This document shows, one piece after another, positions 1 through 10,995 of a stretch of 64,000 nucleotides of DNA (the stretch's first letter is position 1; each line of letters starts with the position of its first letter). This DNA comes from Lytechinus pictus (lineage: Eukaryota; Echinodermata; Echinoidea; Temnopleuroida; Toxopneustidae). The translations under genes and the position numbers were made by a program. The notes beneath the pieces are model-generated. The model had not been told where the DNA came from. It worked only from the letters and a program-made list of their open reading frames with translations, and made no database searches. The stretch spans positions 30,209,501 to 30,273,500 of the forward strand of contig NC_087256.1 in the NCBI RefSeq assembly GCF_037042905.1, given 5' to 3'.

Positions 1-95
1 AGTTCTTTAACCACTCTCTTTTATTTTGCACTACATATTTTGCCCACCTTTTTTTCAATTCCCATCTTCCTCTTTGTCTTTTTTTTTCTATGTAT

Positions 96-519
96 CTCCT
101 TATTTTTCTTTTTCTTCTTCCTCTTCTTCGTCTTCTACTCCTTCTTCTTCTTCTTCTTTTACTCCTTCTTCTTCTTCTTCTTCTCCTCCACCTCCTTATT
201 CTTCTTCCTACTCCTTCTTCTTCTTTCTTCTTCTTTTTCTCCTTCTCCTCCCCCTCCTCTTCTTCTTCTTCTTTCTTCTTCTCCTCCTCCTCCTCCTTCT
301 TCTTCTTTCTTCTTCTTCTTCTTCTTTCTTCTTCTTCTTCTCCTCCTCCTTCTTCTTCTTCTTCTTTCTTCTTCTTCGTCTTCCTCCTCCTCCTTCTTCT
401 CCTTCTTTTCACTATCAGCACCATCCTCCTCCTCCTCATCATCATCCCATTTTTTCATTCTTATTCCCCTTCTCCTCACTCTTTTTTCTTCTTCTCCATC
501 TTCTCACTTTTTCTTCATT
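96..519 (+). repeat. Polypyrimidine (TTC/TCC)n tract
   Basis: About 400 bases that are almost purely T and C on the plus strand, made of TTC and TCC triplets with scattered single G or A interruptions. Long open frames of Ser/Phe/Leu (plus) or Arg/Lys/Glu (minus) cross it only because the repeat lacks stop codons. It is a microsatellite of the kind able to form triplex DNA. Confidence 0.9.
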
Positions 520-1785
520 ACAGGAGAAGGGGGATAAGTTTAGCACGCATATTCTGTCTCATCTTATTAATTATTTTAATATTTATCAATATCATGATAT
601 TATACTCTCCTATTATACATTCGAAAACTTTAATATCGAGGATACTTTCATAAATACGTATTAGAATAAAAATCCCTTCGTCTGCGAAGAATCAAAATTC
701 ATCTTCAGCAATTCAAAATCGCAATCGAATTAAAATATTATGCCAATGCATGTCCATGGAAGGTTTCAATGATAATAATAAATGGTTTTATTTTTCATAC
801 ATGTTTAGGCTTATTAGTTTTTAATGTTAAGGGCAGATTATTTTGTTATATTTGAATAATAATGTTACCAAGCTATTTAATCATAATCCATATCGGGGAT
901 GAATATCTGCCGCTTCAGCTAACAAGCATGAAACATCATTGAACAGAATTCTAAAATGTCATTAAGTTCGTATACTATCCGGCAATAATTGGTGGAATGA
1001 TAAATTGATGTTTAGATATAACATAAACGGTTTGGTTTGCTCTTTCACGGATACATGAAACAAACATCATGAAGTAACTGTCATAAAATACCACAAACAG
1101 ACTTTAATATTTGGCAATGATTTCATATAAAATGAGCTAATGAATTAATTCTGCTTGTTTTAATTTTTCAATATAAATTTTTATTGCGTTGTTATCGAAC
1201 AAGAAAAAAATGTTTATGCCCATGCATCACAAGGCAAACGATATTTTGCCGTCATATAAAGGGCAATAAATACCGATACATGGAAATTGTTGGGGATTAT
1301 TGCAAGGTTTATTGCGGTGTTTTCAATTAACAGTTTTAGGGAAAATTATCTATTTCGTTACAACATAATAGGCAATGTACTTAATTTTCTTTTTCGCCCA
1401 TTCGCCATTTTAACCAATATTGTATACTGCGTTATTAGAAATTAATCGTTGTCAAAGTTTGCCCCTTTTCACGAATGTGTGCAATTGATATTATGACATT
1501 TCATCCACAAATATGATTTTATTTCGAAGGGGGGGGGGGGGGGGTCGCTAACTGTCAAAATTGAATAGAATATCTATATCTCGTTGTGATATGATATTCA
1601 TATTCCCATCATTCTATATCAACATCATAAATTCCAAGATTTTAATGCACCGTGATGCATGAATATAGTTTAAATTGTCTTTAGCATAGTATATTTTTAA
1701 TGATTCGGACTAAAACAAATTTGATAGGGTCCACATTTATTTTGGTTATTTCCATGATCATGATGATTATGAAACACTACCAACC
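520..1785. other. AT-rich spacer, no gene seen
   Basis: No exon-like open frame with splice sites was found. The only marked feature is a run of about 17 G around 1529-1545. Short open frames here look like chance. Confidence 0.6.
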
Positions 1786-2008
1786 TTACACAGTAAAAAA
1801 AATTATACAACGCTGTTTAATATATGAACCTTACAGCAATTGTTTAAACAGTTTAAACAACTGTTTAAATCTTAAGCAACAAAGTTTAATTTCAATATCT
1901 AATTTTCAATGAATTAAACATGATTGTTTAAACGGTTAAACAAATACTGTTAGGTTCATATAGTAAACAGCGTTGTATAAAATCTTAAACAGCGTTTTTA
2001 CTGTGTAA
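1786..2008. mobile_element. MITE with TTACACAGTAAAA termini
   Basis: The left end TTACACAGTAAAA is repeated inverted at the right end (TTTTTACTGTGTAA). Inside, GCTGTTTA and GTTTAAAC-type motifs repeat in both orientations, so the 223-bp unit is largely palindromic. No coding capacity; a non-autonomous DNA transposon is the simplest reading. Confidence 0.7.
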
Positions 2009-3349
2009 TATATAAATTGGGTATATACTTGCTGTTTTGATATATTTTCATTTATTTAAATTCGATTTGCTTCATTGCAGCTTTAGTCATGTTAGTCTCC
2101 AGATGAGTCAACGTGTAATTACTTCTCAGCTTGTAGGATTTGAATTCTAAATACTTTACACTCTGATGAGAAGTCATTAAATTCGAATAGACGAATAATG
2201 GAGTTCTGACAGTCATCATTTGGTGATTATGTGGTCGGTTAATTCGGGAGAAATAAAATATCCACAGAACTGATATACAACCTGCTTTTAATGTATGATG
2301 GGAATTAATCAAACTCAAGAACATTTCAAGCGTGCATATATTTCAGAATGTCCTATACGAAAAACTCTCGAAAGCGTTTAGAAAATAAAATACTACATAA
2401 TGTCAAATATAACAAAATGAATTGAATTTATTTGAAAATTTAATTCAGCTCAATATTTTCACCTGTGCTAAACCACCCCTATTTCGCATTTCAAGGTCAA
2501 AGCAGAAAATTGCGAATATATAGGACCAAGAAAAAAGTCCCACATGTTTTAATTCCAAGAGCAATATCAAACCATCCTATTTCAAATTCGAGCACAAGCT
2601 CGAGAAAAATACATTTTTTTTTTATTTTTTTTTTACAAAAGTCATTTGCATTCATGTTGGCGAACATGCAAACACTGACCCCTTTCGCAAGTCTAAATTG
2701 ATCAGCGATGCGCCTTTGAATAATAGTTTGTTGCATTCTTTCTTTTATTTTGCTGCATTTTTGCCATTGGAGTGGGTAATAAATTAATGGAATACGTGAA
2801 CCTTAGAATCATAAAATAGTTTTAAGTTCATCTTATTAAGGTTGCAATGCAATCCAGACACTGGCTAGGGGCCAACAAACTTGGGGCAACAATCCATATG
2901 ATTTTTTCAATTACATGTATGGAAACAAAAAAAAAGGGATAAAACCATCAAAAAGTGGTGAAATTGTTCCTTGCTTTATTACATACATCATAATTTATGT
3001 GATGAATTAATCTACAGTCGCATAGGTGTATGTAAATTATGGTAGATTACTAATGGATTTTTCTCCGATTACTTTAGGCGATCCATCATCGGTTGCACAG
3101 GACGGGACGTGTTTCTTATTTTGATGAGGTGGATGAGGACCTCATCATGATGTGATGGTAAGGTGCTTGAAAAAAAAGGGTTCTACACATGATTTTTGTC
3201 ATTTGATGTGATTCGACTTTCATTCGACGAATCCTGCATCGACATATGTGAATAACATCATACAAAAAGGTAAAAATAAAGAAAATTAATATTAAGAAAG
3301 GTGTGCTTGATCAAAAAGAAGAAAGTTTGTGCGCGGGAGAGAAAGTGAC
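2009..3349. other. Spacer, no gene seen
   Basis: AT-rich sequence with only short chance frames, for example at 2052-2324 and 2465-2736. No splice-bounded coding frame was recognised. Confidence 0.5.
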
Positions 3350-3565
3350 ACATTGTCAAAACAAATTAGTCAAAAATGACTAGTTAATGGAGTCAGCTTG
3401 GTACAACTGTTATTAGTCATATCAGACTATTTTTTCTAGTCGTATTTTACTAGAACAAAGTTATTGCTGACTAGAATATATGTCAGAAATGCGACGAGAT
3501 TACCTGCACCCATATATGACTACTGATCTATAGTCAATTTGACTGATTTGCTTTGAGAGTGCAGA
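3350..3565. mobile_element. Diverged MITE with TAGTCA-rich inverted ends
   Basis: The left end, with TTGTCAAAACAAATTAGTCA, matches the inverted right end (TGACTGATTTGCTTTGAGAG) with several mismatches. Multiple TAGTCA/TGACTA motifs lie between. The two ends have clearly diverged. Confidence 0.5.
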
Positions 3566-4576
3566 GAGAAAAAAAGATAGATAGATATAGGGAGAATATT
3601 AGCATATTGAGAACATTATAATCAAGCTAATCACAGAATAAGCTAGACCAAAAGCCTCGGTCTCTGTTATAAACTCCGTTGGCTCCACAATGGACCTATA
3701 TAGGTCCATGGCTCCACTCACCAATTACAGAGAAATAAAAAAAAAATGTTTAAAAACTCCTCGAAACAGACGGCTGCCAGCTGTCTAAGAATAAGCACGC
3801 TTTCTTCTTTCTTCATACTTCTTATTCCTATTTCTTCTCTTTATATATTTTTTTCTCTATTATCGTTTCTCCTCTTCTAAGACCATTCAGGGCTCGGGGG
3901 GGGGGGGGCTCCGTCTTAAAAAGATTCGCGAGTGATAAAAGATGACTCAATAAAATGGAATATATTGAGTTGCCTCAGCAAATAATAATAGGTTTATAAA
4001 ACCCAGAAATGTTGCCATCGCATTATTCCATGAAAATCTCCTTTTTTTGCTTTTAAACGGATTTTCTGTCGTATCAATTGCGCTATGTTTTCATGGGCCT
4101 ATGGGCTTGAATTACAAGTGCAGTCGTGCGTTTCATCATGGACCTATACGACTCGGTCCATGGTTTCATTGCATGTGCTTCGTGCAATTCTCGTTGGGGT
4201 TTATGTCTGAAAAGGGATATGTGGTGAGTTCTCCTTGATTATCAGACTCATTAATGATAAGCGTTGCAACAACATCAACAACAACAACGACAAACATAAT
4301 ATTGTCACCAATCCTCAACACACGCATTAATTTTGATAATGAAAACATTTTTTTCCTGTACCGGGAAAGGGGGACGGGGAAAAATCGTAGGAAAACAAAA
4401 CTCACATGCCGGGAAAGGAGAGGGGTGGGGGGAGGGGGGGGGGGGGTGTGATGGCACTGCTCATTACTGGGAGACTAATCATATGATTTATGATTCATAC
4501 AGCTGTGGATCTGAGTTCTAAAGGGGGCTCGAAGTATTGGGCTACTGTGGGCGACAAGTGCCAACAGTTTTGGGGG
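3566..4576. other. Spacer with short palindrome and G runs
   Basis: Holds the perfect 18-bp palindrome TGGACCTATATAGGTCCA near 3691-3708, flanked on both sides by TGGCTCCAC. There are G runs near 3896-3908 and 4432-4446 and a CAA-rich stretch near 4266-4290. No gene seen. Confidence 0.5.
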
Positions 4577-4637
4577 TTTGAGGAGCCGAGGTTTTACCGA
4601 GGGCTCCTCAAAAACATTTGAGGAGCCCTCGGTAAAA
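4577..4637. repeat. Perfect hairpin with an alternative third arm
   Basis: Bases 4592-4612 and 4617-4637 are perfect 21-base inverted copies separated by the 4-base loop AACA. The 11-mer TTTGAGGAGCC at 4577-4587 repeats the start of the right arm, so the middle arm could pair with either side. No coding frame is attached. Confidence 0.9.
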
Positions 4638-5789
4638 GATGACACTATCGCCGATAAGTGCAGTTTTTCTTCGCGATTAAGCGCCCACTTTTCTCTGATG
4701 TGTTGTGTAGATTTTGAAATGTGGCCCTTTTTAACCTTATGCAATGAAAAACCCTTTCAACTTCCGATGTAAAACCCTCGTCCTGCGTATATCTGTGTGT
4801 CATCATCGGCGACATCAAAACTATACAGGGGTCTGAATCACTAGACTAGTTATGAAACCGATCCCGTATTTGCAATTTTGTTTGTCATTGGCCGTTGCAT
4901 TGTAGTGCAGTATGATAGACAAATACATGAATGGATCAGTGCACACGTACATTGTCGTGCGCACGGCCCTCTCCCCGAAAATTAATTGTTGCGCAATTAC
5001 TCATAGAGGTGGATAAGGGAACCCACCTCTATGGCAAATACTTGTAATAATGGGCATAGGCTCTGCATAACTCACCACGAAGTCATATCAAGTCTAAAAA
5101 GCAATAATCAACATTATTTTTGTATTGCTGATACATTTATTTGGGCAGTTATGACTCTTCAACTCTACATTCATTTTAATAGCATGTCATGTGCATGCTC
5201 TCGCTCTTCCTCTCGCCCCCCAAAAATAGGTTTTCCCGTCCACTGATTTCGTCAAAATTTCAACCGATTTAATGATGTAATAATTCAATTTGCAACTAAT
5301 TTGAATGACCTATGAGATCAGCATTTAAATATCCAAATACTTTATTCAATTTAATTCTATTGACACGCGATTTCATGGTTATCTCATTGAAACATGTATA
5401 AAGCACGATCAAATTAAAATAGCTGAAGAAGTTTTTTCAAATTCGCACCGGTAGGCCTGCCTACCTTCCTTGCGAACGTTTAGGAATTCAAAATCATTAA
5501 TATGCAATCACTTATAGGATATGGACAGTGTTTTTTGTTGTTGTTGTTTACTTCTTTTGAATAATTATGGAAATGGGTTTTACTTCTTAATTGGATGTTT
5601 AAAATTTTACTGAAATGCATCATCCATCTGACAAACCATCATCGGAACAACAACTCGTTTTTGTTCCACTTCCAATACCATGCTTCTTATCCCTTCCCCA
5701 AAACAATATAAATTACAATTATGTAAAATAAAAAAGAACAAGGTGATGAAGAGAAAATACCTGCCATTGGCATAGGTCATTCACCCACG
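4638..5789. other. Spacer, no gene seen
   Basis: AT-rich, with a TTG run near 5534-5548. No splice-bounded coding frame found. Confidence 0.5.
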
Positions 5790-5973
5790 CACTGGCGGAT
5801 CCAGGGGGTGGGGGCACAGCCGACTCGTGTCCCTCCCCTTTTTAGAGGAACAATTAATTTTATTTTCGTGGACGAAATACTTTTATTCTTTGGTTAAAAA
5901 CATTTTTTTTTGCTCGTCAAATTCCTCGGGAAAATGTGCCCCCCCCTTTGGGAAATCCTGGATCCGCCCCTGC
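5790..5973. mobile_element. hAT-type MITE
   Basis: Termini CACTGGCGGATCCAGG and CCTGGATCCGCCCCTG form an inverted pair. The flanks CACCCACG (5782-5789) and CACCCACT (5974-5981) match at 7 of 8 bases, fitting the 8-bp target duplication of hAT elements. The 184-bp unit cannot encode a transposase. A relative lies at 20842-21059. Confidence 0.8.
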
Positions 5974-7257
5974 ACCCACTCATCAATCACTAAAAGAATA
6001 AGCGTTTACAACCATATCCTAAGTGTTACATGAATAAAGTCTTTATCAAACATAATGGAATAAAATTATTTTAACTGAAAAGGTCAGAAAAAATAGAAAG
6101 ATAGAGTAAAGTAAAAAAAAATTGTATAACGTAATTAAAGAAATGAACACAGAAACATGCTATCTAAATTTGGACGTTTAAAGTGCAATTATGACTTGTG
6201 TGCCGATAAATGAAATTGAAAATGGTATTTTAGGCGAAATTAAATGATCAGTTCGTCCTCGCGAAATTAAATGACACCTTGGGCCATTAATTTGAACGAA
6301 TTTCTCTCTAAATTGAATTTCTACAAAATTCAAAGGAACTTATAGAACGGAATTGAATGCAAAATAAATGAAAAAATGAACCATGTGTGCAGAGGGTGGA
6401 CGAAATATTTCGAATTTGAACGTCCTTTCATGAATTTAAATGCAACTCTGATGAAATTGGACGGGAAAACCTATGTTAGAGGATCAATTGACCTGATTAG
6501 GAGCGTGAAAATATGCATTAGGGGCCTATGAATATAATCACTCATTTTTGGAGCAAGCTAACTAACAGACCAATAGAATCATGGAGCTATATTATAGCTA
6601 CATGATAGAATGAATCCCGGAGAGACTCTGCTTTCTTTTTAGTTTGATCAGAATTGGTTTAATCCCCCTGCTAGCTGTTCTGTATACAACATCCTCTCCC
6701 TTAGTTTTTTGGTTAGGGTGTCTGAAAATTTTTGAGAACTGAATGACATTCGATTTCTTCGCCAGGTTACCAGGGAGTAAATTCTACAGTAGAAAATCTA
6801 TCTTTAAAAAGCTATTTTATAAGTTAAAGTAATTTCGAACTTTCAATGCAATCACAGTACTCGGAGCTATTGCCAAGATCATCATGACACAGACTTAATA
6901 AAGTGTTTCCCATTCAAGAAGCATCGCAACACAGGGCCTACCTAGAAAGAAAGTTCACACTTGCTAGAACTAAGTAGTCTATATCCCTCTTAGTCCTTAT
7001 TCCATTTCCTTGTTGATTTGCAAAGGTCTGCAGATTGTTTGCAAATATAATTCGTTCACTTTTATTTTTATTATTTCTCATACCCGAAATCGATCTCACT
7101 CATTTTTCAATGTCGTTGTCATCATTTTAATTAGTAATAAATAAATCAAAGAAATTATTTATTCATGCCATAAATCAGGGGCCGCAGAACGGTTTTTAAA
7201 GTGGGGGTGGGGGGGGGGGCTGACCATGCAAAAAATCACAATCATATGGTCGTATGT
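5974..7257. other. Spacer, no gene seen
   Basis: AT-rich sequence without recognisable exons. A G-rich stretch near 7201-7220 begins with GGGGCCGCAGAACGG, which looks like a remnant of a repeat also seen near 16205. Confidence 0.5.
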
Positions 7258-7572
7258 CAGCGGCGTACCCAGGATTTTCCAAAAGGGGGGCAAATTTTTC
7301 CGCGAAGAAATTTGACAAGCAAAAAAAAAAAAAAAAAAAAAAAGGTCTTCAACCGCAAATAAAGGAGATTTCGTACCAGAAAAAAAATTGAAAAGAAAGA
7401 AAAAAAAAAGTCTTCAACTTCAAAAGAGGGGGCACACGTCTGTTTTCATTGTATTTTACATTACAAATTATTAATTTTGCTTTTCAAAAGGGGGGGGGAC
7501 GTCCCCTGGATCAGTTGTGACTCGTCAGGGGGGGGGGCAGTCTGCCCCCCCCCCCCCTTAGGTACGCTAGTG
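7258..7572. mobile_element. hAT-type MITE upstream of the UBAN gene
   Basis: Begins CAGCGGCGTACCCAGG and ends with the inverted form GGTACGCTAGTG. It is flanked by the exact 8-bp duplication TCGTATGT (7250-7257 and 7573-7580), diagnostic of hAT insertion. The interior is A- and G-homopolymer rich. It sits just upstream of the NF-kB site cluster. Confidence 0.85.
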
Positions 7573-7593
7573 TCGTATGTCGTCTCATTTATA

Positions 7594-7670
7594 GGGACTT
7601 CCCAGGGACAATAAACAACAGAGAGTATTAAAAATAGCGAGCGGGGAATTCCCCTTAACGGGGAGTTTTC
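7594..7670 (+). promoter_or_regulatory. Cluster of three NF-kB-type sites
   Basis: GGGACTTCCC at 7594-7603 and the palindrome GGGGAATTCCCC at 7643-7654 both satisfy the GGGRNNYYCC consensus. GGGAGTTTTC at 7661-7670 matches 9 of 10 positions. They lie about 270-350 bp upstream of the UBAN start codon and 55-130 bp upstream of the TATA box. Function is inferred from motif match and placement only. Confidence 0.6.
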
Positions 7671-7724
7671 TCGTACTTGCCAGAATAGAACCGCACGCAT
7701 TCAATGTTTACCGCTCAACGTACG

Positions 7725-7731
7725 TATATAA
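7725..7731 (+). promoter_or_regulatory. Candidate TATA box of the UBAN gene
   Basis: TATATAA about 210 bp upstream of the start codon would place transcription initiation near 7755-7762. An acceptor-like TATTATTTCAG at 7881-7891 leaves open an additional 5' untranslated exon. Confidence 0.45.
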
Positions 7732-7940
7732 CCCACCGATCTGATGACGAGAATTCATATCAGTGATATCGCCCCAGCTGTCGCCTGATTGTATATTATG
7801 TAGTTGCAAAGATACCTTAGAGCTTTCGCGGAGACCGTTGAAAGACCTCTAGTTAAATCTTCAATCGCTTATTAATAAGTTATTATTTCAGAATTTCCTT
7901 ACCAGTGACTGGTATTCACTTTCATCCTACTACACTCAAC

Positions 7941-8102
7941 ATGGATAAAACGACTCGAAATGCGTGTTTAGATGGCGCTCGCGCAACAGACGAGCATGTT
8001 TGCCAGTACGGACATGAGAAATATCGCCGCCAGAGTTCCCCGCGTATTTTCGCCGGAGTGTCCAGTCCACTGCCCATGTATTCAGATTCTTCGGAAAGTC
8101 AG
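7941..8102 (+). CDS. UBAN gene, coding exon 1
   Basis: Encodes residues 1-54, a hydrophilic Ser-rich N-terminus without a signal peptide. It starts at the ATG in CAACATGGAT and ends CAG|GTAAAA. The frame is open upstream to 7905 without another ATG. Confidence 0.75.
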
Positions 8103-10995
8103 GTAAAAATTGAAGTAGAATGACAATACCAAGTTTTAATCATTTAATGATTAAACTTAACTTTTTCGACAATGATCAGTGGTTGATTTGCTCTTGATGG
8201 CGATGTATGAAGTCAAAGTCAAAAGAACTTTACAATTGAATTGGTAGCCAGTCGCTATTTCTGAGCTACTTGTGAATTATACTAGCGTGCAAAAACCTGC
8301 TAATTTCAATGATCTGCCAGTATTTGGCTATCATTTCAGAATCCAGGTAGATTATTTTATTTGATGTATTATTCATTTTATCATGTTTTTTATCATTTTA
8401 TTTTTTCTTGAATTTGCATCTTTCAAACAACATGATTTAGATTTTTAATTTGATTGCATTTTCTGCAGGAGGATGAAATCCCAGCTGGTCTTGGAGGCCC
8501 TCCTGCATCCCTGGAGTCTCGGCTGGAAGAAGCACAGAGGAAGATCATCCTATTACAGCAGGAAAAGAAAGATGCTGTCCGTAAGCTGAAAGAAGTTTCA
8601 AAGATGAACAGTCGATGGCAGAAGTACGATAAGGAGAGGGAGGTTTTGGTGGTGAAGCTTACCACACAAGCTAAGCAAGCAGAGGACACAGTCAAATGTC
8701 TGGAGATAAAGCTCGCCGATCAACGGAACAGGAATGAGGAGCTGGAGCTGAGGTGGACAGACGCTCGAGTGCGGGCCGCCGAGCGCAAGTCGGAAGTGGA
8801 GAGGATACAGAGAGAGCACGAGACTGTCAAGCACGCCCTGAAGCAGTCAGAGAAGAAGCGGCAAGAGATGGCTAAGGCATCGTCCAAGGAGGAGGAGACC
8901 GAGAGGTGCAGGAGAGATGCAGGAAAGGACAGAGACTTGTATCATATGAGCAAGAGAGTAGTAGACCTCAAGGAGAGAGTGGATTTCCTAGAAAAACAAG
9001 TGGCCTCTCATAAAGCTGATATAGACCAGCAAGCCGACCTCTATACTCAACAGGTAATATATTCATTCATGTATTTTGGTTTAATAATTAATGTTTAAAT
9101 GATTTACGTTTATTTATGTGAATTAGATAAAGGATTCTGTCTCATCAAAAATGTTTGCTTCTTTGTAATTAAAAAAAAAATTATAATTAACTATTCAAAT
9201 TAAAAAGTAGCATTTGTGAAGGTAGAAGATCCACATTTCAGCCCAACATGTGTATAATCTGTCAGGGTAAAAAAAAAGGATTAAAAAATAACTCAATATC
9301 TGTTAGCATGTTCACATTCTAACCTTTTTTTTAATTTCAAGATCCACTTGATGATTTAAATTATCAACATTTATTTATTTTATTTTTTTTTGTCACAGAT
9401 TTCAATTTGCCTTGATGATTTCAAACATGAAAAGAAGGACAGGGAACAGAGCCAGAAGGAGAATGCTGAACTAAAAAACCAACTCAAGAAAGCTGAGGAT
9501 TTTGCAAGTTCTCTCAAAGTTCAGGTACATATATTTATATTTTTGCTCTTTACTTTGCTATCAAAATCTGGACTCTTCTGTATTTTAGTAATTTTCAATG
9601 TTTCTAGTGTAGGCTTCTTCTTTCTTTCTTTTTCTCTTTCTTTCTTTCTGTCTTTCTTTTTTTCTGTTTCTTTTTTCTTTCTTTATTTCTTTCTTTCTCT
9701 ATTTTTTTCTTTCTTTCTTCTCTTTCTTTCTTTTTGTCTGTCTTTCTTCCCTTTAATATTTTTTCTTCTCTCATAACAATAACTTCTCTATTATTATTAT
9801 CAATTGTATCATCATTATTTTTTTTATCATCAGGGGTATTTTTGTTCAAAATTTATTTAAGACCTTGTGAACCACAATACTGTTTAAATTTTGAAATATC
9901 ACAATTGTAGTCAATTGAAAATGCTTTCATTTCTAAACTAAAGCAATATTGTGTTCCTATTTCTAATGCAAATGCTGAATATCTAATATTCATTGCCCAT
10001 TCTTCCATTCAGATTACAAGATATCAAGATCAACAAAGGGCCCGGCCTTCTAGGTTCGTCAAACCAGCTACCCACCATGTACAGAGATACTATGCGAACA
10101 TGTATGATGAGGTAATTATCATTTCTGAAATGCACTAGGAAACTCTCATAAATCCTCCTCATCTGACATAATCAGCCCGAGACACAAACTTTGAGGCTTG
10201 CAATTGTTTTTTGTGAGGTACACCTGGATATGAAAGTGGCAGAAGAGTTTGGTTTTTAGTGTATTTATGCATCTGATATCTTTTTTAAAAAATGATCAAT
10301 ATTATTACAAAAAGGGAGAAAGTATGAAAAAAAGACACTTTACAAATATGAATCATTATTTGAAAAAAAAAATCTTATCTAAATGTTAATTCAAGAGGTA
10401 AATATTCACTTTTGGAACAATTTTGTCGTACAAAAATTTTCAAAATTTTCTGAATGTGGGTTCTTTTTCTAACTATTCCTACTAAATTGCATTTTGTTTT
10501 GTAATACTTTATGATGGCTCTTTTTCTAGGTAGAGGGTTAAAAAAAAAATGTGGGGAAACTTCCATTCGACCCCATGTATTTTCCCTGATTCCAATTTTG
10601 TCAAACAATGCATACCTGAATACAACTGATAAATTTGGAAATGTATTTTTCCATTAGAAATTGCTTTATGATTACATATTGAGGCAGGCCTGCATTGCAA
10701 CATTAAATTTAACAACTTTTTCTCTCTCCTCTCCTGTTATTTTTCTCAGAATTTAGACTCTTGGGATGATGCAGGCTACGCCCTCCCGAGTGATGTAGTC
10801 CGTGATGAGCCCGACCGGGGGTTAGAGATGCCGGCCATCCAACGCCCTAAGACGATAGCTATCGTGGATCCTCCCCCTCAGTACGATGATCGCTCAATAT
10901 TGGGACACGTCGTCACATCTCCTCCAAAAACCTACCAGATCGGAAGAGTAGCAACGGCACAGAAGAGTCGGGAGGATGACTTGGTGTTGCATTGA
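7941..10995 (+). CDS. UBAN-motif coiled-coil protein, TNIP/ABIN-like (five exons)
   Basis: Joined exons 7941-8102, 8469-9053, 9399-9524, 10013-10111 and 10750-10995 give 405 residues; all four introns are phase 0 with GT/AG ends. Residues about 69-245 form a charged coiled coil. Residues about 240-278, with core D256-F257, E260 and R264-E265, match the UBAN ubiquitin-binding motif shared by TNIP/ABIN, NEMO and optineurin; the exon 2/3 junction splits it after Q249. The C-terminal third is not coiled, is rich in Pro and Asp, carries a PPQY motif (366-369) and has no zinc finger, which argues against NEMO, optineurin and TNIP2 and favours a TNIP1/3-like protein. In that family the protein binds linear ubiquitin and restrains NF-kB signalling in the cytoplasm. 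The start at 7941 is the first ATG of the open frame. Family assignment is confident to UBAN level and tentative within it. Confidence 0.8.
8469..9053 (+). CDS. UBAN gene, coding exon 2 (main coiled coil)
   Basis: Acceptor TTTTCTGCAG, donor CAG|GTAATA; 195 codons, phase 0 at both ends. Nearly all Lys/Glu/Arg/Gln/Leu heptads. The segment N-S-R-W-Q-K-Y-D-K-E-R-E (101-112) resembles an ABIN-homology stretch but needs alignment. It ends in the first half of the UBAN motif (A-D-L-Y-T-Q-Q). Confidence 0.9.
9399..9524 (+). CDS. UBAN gene, coding exon 3 (UBAN core)
   Basis: Acceptor TTTTTGTCACAG, donor CAG|GTACAT; 42 codons. Contains the core D-D-F-K-H-E-K-K-D-R-E (255-265) followed by a leucine-bearing helix. 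Confidence 0.9.
9614..9755 (+). repeat. (TTTC)n microsatellite in the UBAN gene intron
   Basis: Interrupted TTTC/TTTG repeat in the intron between exons 3 and 4; the open frame running from exon 3 through it is not coding. Confidence 0.8.
10013..10111 (+). CDS. UBAN gene, coding exon 4
   Basis: Acceptor TTCCATTCAG, donor GAG|GTAATT; 33 codons, phase 0. The coiled coil ends here and a basic/aromatic segment with Q-R-Y-Y begins. Confidence 0.8.
10750..10995 (+). CDS. UBAN gene, terminal exon 5 with PPxY motif
   Basis: Acceptor TTTTTCTCAG; 81 codons then TGA at 10993-10995. Markedly higher GC than the introns around it. The encoded tail is acidic and proline-bearing, with D-P-P-P-Q-Y-D-D (364-371), and has no cysteines. 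Confidence 0.85.
   Translation, partial: NLDSWDDAGYALPSDVVRDEPDRGLEMPAIQRPKTIAIVDPPPQYDDRSILGHVVTSPPKTYQIGRVATAQKSREDDLVLH

Noticed and set aside
26-664. Long Ser/Phe/Leu frames (up to 212 codons) and an Arg/Lys/Glu minus frame
   Set aside because: They follow from a stop-free TTC/TCC microsatellite; composition is repeat-driven and no splice or start context supports them.
7281-7560. Poly-G, poly-A and poly-C runs as assembly errors
   Set aside because: Similar runs occur inside several independent elements in this window, so they look like genuine repeat composition, though exact lengths may be unreliable.
9390-9776. 128-codon frame continuing past exon 3
   Set aside because: Only 9399-9524 is exon; the remainder is the TTTC microsatellite in the intron after a good donor.
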